A DNA stretch of 64,000 nucleotides, taken from assembly GCF_900109855.1 (NCBI RefSeq), contig NZ_FOBO01000001.1, positions 248,001-312,000 of the forward strand, given 5' to 3'. Made by a program: the position numbers and the translations under genes. The stretch is from Roseovarius tolerans (GTDB lineage: Bacteria; Pseudomonadota; Alphaproteobacteria; Rhodobacterales; Rhodobacteraceae). Below, in pieces: positions 61,430-64,000 of this stretch (the first letter of the stretch is position 1; every line of letters begins with the position of its first letter). The notes beneath the pieces are model-generated. The model saw only the letters and a list, made by a program, of their open reading frames with translations, was not told where the DNA came from and made no database searches.

Positions 61430-62682
61430 TACTGGATACCTGTCAGGACGCGGGTTTGAACCGCGCGGCTGATTGTGGTGTCCATGGTGGACAATGCAGT
61501 CAGGCGCAGGCCACCGGATTGCGCATCTGCATACGGGTCACGGATCAGATCGACCGCCCCCCACAGGCCCACGAACACCGGCGCAACACCGCCCGCAGAG
61601 GTTGTCAGCAGCGCCTTGCTTTCCAGCGGATCACCAGCCGGGGCAGGCAAGGCGTTGTGCGACATGACAACCGTGCTGATGTATTTCGTCAGCCGCTCCC
61701 ACTCGGTCACTGCCGTGCCGCTGATGAACGCGCCATCCATCGCGTCCCAGACCTCAGGACGGATTAACAGGCGCACCGCGCCGGGACCGGTTGCCGCATT
61801 GGCCGTCATGAACGCCACAACCTCAGTGCGGATAGCCGCCCAGGACGCCGCTGCGCTCAGATCGGTTTCAGCAATGCCCCAAGCCGCCGCGCCGGTGAAG
61901 ACGCCGGTAGGCTCGCCGCTGGACCCCGAGCCGTTGAAAATGGCACGATCCATCTCTTGTTGCATCGCGCCCGCCATGTCGCGGCGAATGGCTTGCTCAA
62001 GAGCAGCGCCGGATTGCAGCAGCGTCTTGCGGCTGATCCGCATCTGGATGCCCAACGTGTGATCAGGCTTCAACGGGCGGTCCAGCGTCGTGTAGGCAGA
62101 CGGCCCGGGCACGTTGGCCAGTTCGGTTGCCTGCCAACCCGCAGAGATTGCCGACGTGGTGACAGGGGTTTCCTGTCCGCCGGTGCCGATATTGATCATC
62201 TGGACGCCCATCTGCGCCGCGACAGACGCCGGGAACAAACGCTCGATCAGGGGACGGGTAACAATCGGATCAGGGGTGCCGCTGGCAATGGTTTCGCCCG
62301 CACGGGTTTCAAGCGCCGCGTAGGGCACGGGAATGCCGCGATAGCCGCCTTGCGACCGCAGTTCCGTGACGATCTCCGCCGTCTGGCCAGACAGGGCACG
62401 GCCTTCGTCCAGAGACAGCGCGACTTGGCGCATCTCGAAACCGGACATGACCTCATTCCACTCTTTTTCGGAACGGGTTTCGAGTTCGCCTTTGGCTTCG
62501 GTGCGTTGTTCGTCCTCAGACACCAGTGCAGCGCGATACTGCACCTCTTTGGCCCGATACTCTGTATCCAGATCAGTCATTTTGCGGGTTTCATCCGCAG
62601 ACGGGGTTTCGATGTTCGCCAGTTCCGACAGGTTTTGACGGATTTCAGACCGGCGAAGTTCCAGTTTCTTAGAAGTCAGCAT
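61429..62682 (-). CDS. Phage major capsid protein (HK97-type)
   Basis: About 417 residues from ATG 62682. The first 100 residues are a charged helical delta/scaffold domain (SELANIETPSADETRKMTDLDTEYRAKEVQYRAALV) and are the expected protease target. The HK97-fold core follows: GGQETPVTTSAISAGWQATELANVPGP, TLGIQMRISRKTLLQSG, and MDRAIFNGSGSSGEPTGVF. Its stop shares a base with the protease start. The capsid gene upstream of protease and portal is unusual. Confidence 0.92.
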   Translation of the reverse strand: MLTSKKLELRRSEIRQNLSELANIETPSADETRKMTDLDTEYRAKEVQYRAALVSEDEQRTEAKGELETRSEKEWNEVMSGFEMRQVALSLDEGRALSGQTAEIVTELRSQGGYRGIPVPYAALETRAGETIASGTPDPIVTRPLIERLFPASVAAQMGVQMINIGTGGQETPVTTSAISAGWQATELANVPGPSAYTTLDRPLKPDHTLGIQMRISRKTLLQSGAALEQAIRRDMAGAMQQEMDRAIFNGSGSSGEPTGVFTGAAAWGIAETDLSAAASWAAIRTEVVAFMTANAATGPGAVRLLIRPEVWDAMDGAFISGTAVTEWERLTKYISTVVMSHNALPAPAGDPLESKALLTTSAGGVAPVFVGLWGAVDLIRDPYADAQSGGLRLTALSTMDTTISRAVQTRVLTGIQ

Positions 62683-63019
62683 GATTGTTTTCCTTATGCT
62701 CGTGGGGGTTACGCTGCATTTCGCGCAGCAGGTCACGCCATTGCTGGCGTTTTGGGGTTAGAGGCGTATGCCCCACCTCAATTCGGGTTTTGCGGGCATG
62801 GCAGGCACCGCAAAGCATCTGTAAATTTGACAGGGTGTAAGACAGTTCAGGGTGTGTCTTGACCGGCAGAACGTGATCACATTCCAGCCAGTGACGTGTG
62901 CCACACTGGACACAGGCCCAGCCGTCACGGTCAAGCGCCTGCATCCGCAGGGCCTTCCAACGCGGGCCGCGCGTCACCTTGGCGCTATGCCGCTTGTATT
63001 CGTTGCGCAGCTTGCTCAT
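62669..63019 (-). CDS. Phage HNH endonuclease
   Basis: About 116 residues from ATG 63019. WACVQCGTRHWLECDHVLPVKTHPELSYTLSNLQMLCGACHARKTRIE is a zinc HNH motif (CxxC ... DH ... N ... CxxC-H). HNH nucleases next to terminases assist DNA packaging cleavage in HK97-like phages. Overlaps the capsid gene by 14 bases and the next upstream gene by four. Confidence 0.9.
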   Translation of the reverse strand: MSKLRNEYKRHSAKVTRGPRWKALRMQALDRDGWACVQCGTRHWLECDHVLPVKTHPELSYTLSNLQMLCGACHARKTRIEVGHTPLTPKRQQWRDLLREMQRNPHEHKENNHADF

Positions 63020-63351
63020 CGCCGCACCTGCAATTCGTAGCAAATCACAACGCCATCCGGCCCCAGGACGCCGACGCGGTGGATGCCATAGTTGACCCCG
63101 CCGATTGTCAGCGTGTCGGACGTGTTCGGGGCAACACCCGCCGTCATGAACACCCGCAGGTCATCGCCCGCGATGGACAGACCGGCAATTTCCTCAATCG
63201 TGTAATTCGTCACCGCGACTGTCACGGAATGATTAACCGGCGCACCGGGAACAGGTGCCCATGGCGGGCCGGATGGTGCGCCCGGTTTTGTAAGTGTTGC
63301 CGCCTGCCCGAACCGGGCAATCAGCCGCGTGGCCGTTGAAGTCATCCCCAT
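63016..63351 (-). CDS. Putative phage head-tail joining protein
   Basis: 111 residues, beta-rich, N-terminal TATRLIARFGQAATLTKPG and later YTIEEIAGLSIAGDDLRVFMTAG ... LTIGGVNYGIHRVGVLGPDGVVICYELQVRR. This resembles the small neck/head-closure proteins that sit between terminase/capsid and tail genes. It overlaps terL by 10 bases and HNH by four. Assignment is by size, pattern and context. Confidence 0.65.
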   Translation of the reverse strand: MGMTSTATRLIARFGQAATLTKPGAPSGPPWAPVPGAPVNHSVTVAVTNYTIEEIAGLSIAGDDLRVFMTAGVAPNTSDTLTIGGVNYGIHRVGVLGPDGVVICYELQVRR

Positions 63352-64000
63352 GCGATGCGCCCTCCTTTATGTTGTGGCCTGCCCATGATCCGCGCGCCCT
63401 CAGCAACCGCCAGGACAGCGGCACAAGCGGCGTCGATCCGGCCCATCGACCGGCCCTTGACGATCTTGGAATTTCCGGCCGGATCAATGAACACCGCCGC
63501 CTCACCTATGGCGTGACGCAACAGCAGACTTTCGGAAACGTGCAGGTTGCCGTCGAATATGAAGCGGCGGAAACGCTCCACGTCTTCGCTGCCGTCTTTG
63601 AACCCCATGCCGCGCCAGATCACCGGCGCGCGGTTGCCGATCTCTGCCAGCGCGTCACCGATCTCGGATTGTTTGAACCGATCACAGACAATCGCCGCGA
63701 CCGTCTCGCCCTCGACGTGACCGACAACCCGGCGCAGCCATTGCGCCAGCGGGACGGTTTTCTGCCCCATCAACGCCAGCTCGCCGCGCTTGTGCATCTG
63801 CGAATAAAGATCACCGACAGCATCCGCCTGCCCACGGGCCTCAAGTGTCGGGATCGTGCCGAACGCGCCCCAGGCTTCCAGCCGCCCCGTGTCTGGCCAG
63901 AGATAGGCCACGGCGCTCATGGATGCCGACTGGCCCTGATCCAGCCCGATCACAACCGGCCCGCGCCGGGGTGGCAGATCGTCGGTTTCGCATTGCAGCC
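63342..64000 (-). CDS. Phage terminase large subunit, C-terminal part (cut by window edge)
   Basis: Open to base 64000; 218 residues visible. PVVIGLDQGQSASMSAVAYLWP is the first acidic strand of the RNase H-like nuclease domain; IVCDRFKQSEIGDAL and SMGRIDAACAAVLAVAEGARIMG supply the remaining Asp residues. TerL translocates DNA into the prohead and cuts it. The ATPase half and any small subunit lie beyond the window. First visible gene of the minus-strand structural operon. Confidence 0.85.
   Translation of the reverse strand, partial: LQCETDDLPPRRGPVVIGLDQGQSASMSAVAYLWPDTGRLEAWGAFGTIPTLEARGQADAVGDLYSQMHKRGELALMGQKTVPLAQWLRRVVGHVEGETVAAIVCDRFKQSEIGDALAEIGNRAPVIWRGMGFKDGSEDVERFRRFIFDGNLHVSESLLLRHAIGEAAVFIDPAGNSKIVKGRSMGRIDAACAAVLAVAEGARIMGRPQHKGGRIAWG

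Larger units (their letters stand above)
56684..64000. mobile_element. Integrative element at ssrA: phage head/packaging genes, integrase, AlpA (satellite or reduced prophage; far end outside window)
   Basis: From the 3' side of ssrA to the window edge every gene is phage- or island-like: integrase, AlpA-type excisionase, wHTH regulator, one small gene, portal, connector, protease, capsid, HNH, head-tail protein and TerL. Codon use and base composition change, most clearly at 58023-59200, which is visibly richer in A/T than the chromosome. The structural operon reads towards the integrase and ends at the portal gene; no tail genes follow. The second attachment site was not found because the window ends. 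Confidence 0.85.

Noticed and set aside
59215-64000. Gene transfer agent (GTA) head cluster, common in Rhodobacteraceae
   Set aside because: GTA order is terminase, portal, protease, capsid and it lacks integrase and AlpA; the order here differs and sits beside an integrase at ssrA.
1-64000. CRISPR array or insertion sequence
   Set aside because: No regularly spaced repeats of 25-40 bases and no transposase frame were seen in the window.

Overview
The window is 64 kb of GC-rich chromosome from an alphaproteobacterium, most probably a member of the Rhodobacteraceae (Roseobacter/Rhodobacter group). The best single marker is a circularly permuted, two-piece tmRNA whose tag reads ANDNRAPVAVAA, the Rhodobacter-type tag. 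The gene content agrees: four-subunit sarcosine oxidase, CcmI, DUF1289, DUF2849 and DUF934 proteins, an alphaproteobacterial LexA box (GTTC-N7-GTTC) and an RNase E with an acidic/basic insertion in its S1 domain. Nearly all of it is chromosomal core; only the last 7.3 kb is clearly foreign. No conventional tRNA, rRNA or CRISPR array was seen.

Layout. 1-5 kb: 3' part of a HerA-like ATPase gene, a DEAD-box RNA helicase with an unusually structured upstream region, then ccmI-ruvX-DUF1289 overlapping on the minus strand. 5-11 kb: soxBDAG (tetrameric sarcosine oxidase) and superoxide dismutase. 11-17.5 kb: a two-gene stress-type operon behind a GGAAC-N16-CGTT promoter, RarD-like permease, LOG-family protein, LysM protein, ATM1-type ABC exporter, HNH protein. 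17.5-21 kb (minus): bcp, DUF455, M23 peptidase and bactofilin. 21-33 kb (plus): AsmA-like envelope protein overlapping queA, MFS transporter, DUF924, dihydrolipoyl dehydrogenase, methyltransferase, and uvrA behind a LexA box. 33-36 kb: small DUF proteins, a J-domain protein, infC with an apparent ATA start, and an Ala/Glu repeat protein anchored in the membrane.

36-41.5 kb is an assimilatory sulfur operon on the minus strand: cobA (siroheme methyltransferase), DUF2849, cysI, cysH of the 4Fe-4S APS-reductase type, DUF934 and a ferredoxin-NADP reductase. It is divergent from an Lrp/AsnC regulator, with near-palindromic sites in between. Cofactor synthesis, both reductases and a possible electron donor are thus made together. 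41.5-48 kb holds tpiA, two Fe-S assembly genes, a RimB-RimK fusion, tgt, pth, an FkbM methyltransferase and rplY. 48-56 kb holds an FMN-dependent lactate-type dehydrogenase, rne with a long leader, tusA, ccdA, and a serine-hydrolase/cytochrome P450 pair that overlap by ATGA.

56.3-64 kb: the permuted ssrA gene is followed immediately by a tyrosine integrase, an AlpA-type excisionase and a winged-helix regulator in one overlapping minus-strand operon. A divergent small gene and a minus-strand head/packaging operon (TerL, head-tail protein, HNH, capsid, protease, connector, portal) follow. The operon ends at the portal gene with no tail, lysis or replication genes behind it. This looks like a tail-less, capsid-forming satellite (cf-PICI-like) or a reduced prophage integrated at ssrA. 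It is the most interesting item here, but the window stops inside terL, so its far end cannot be seen.
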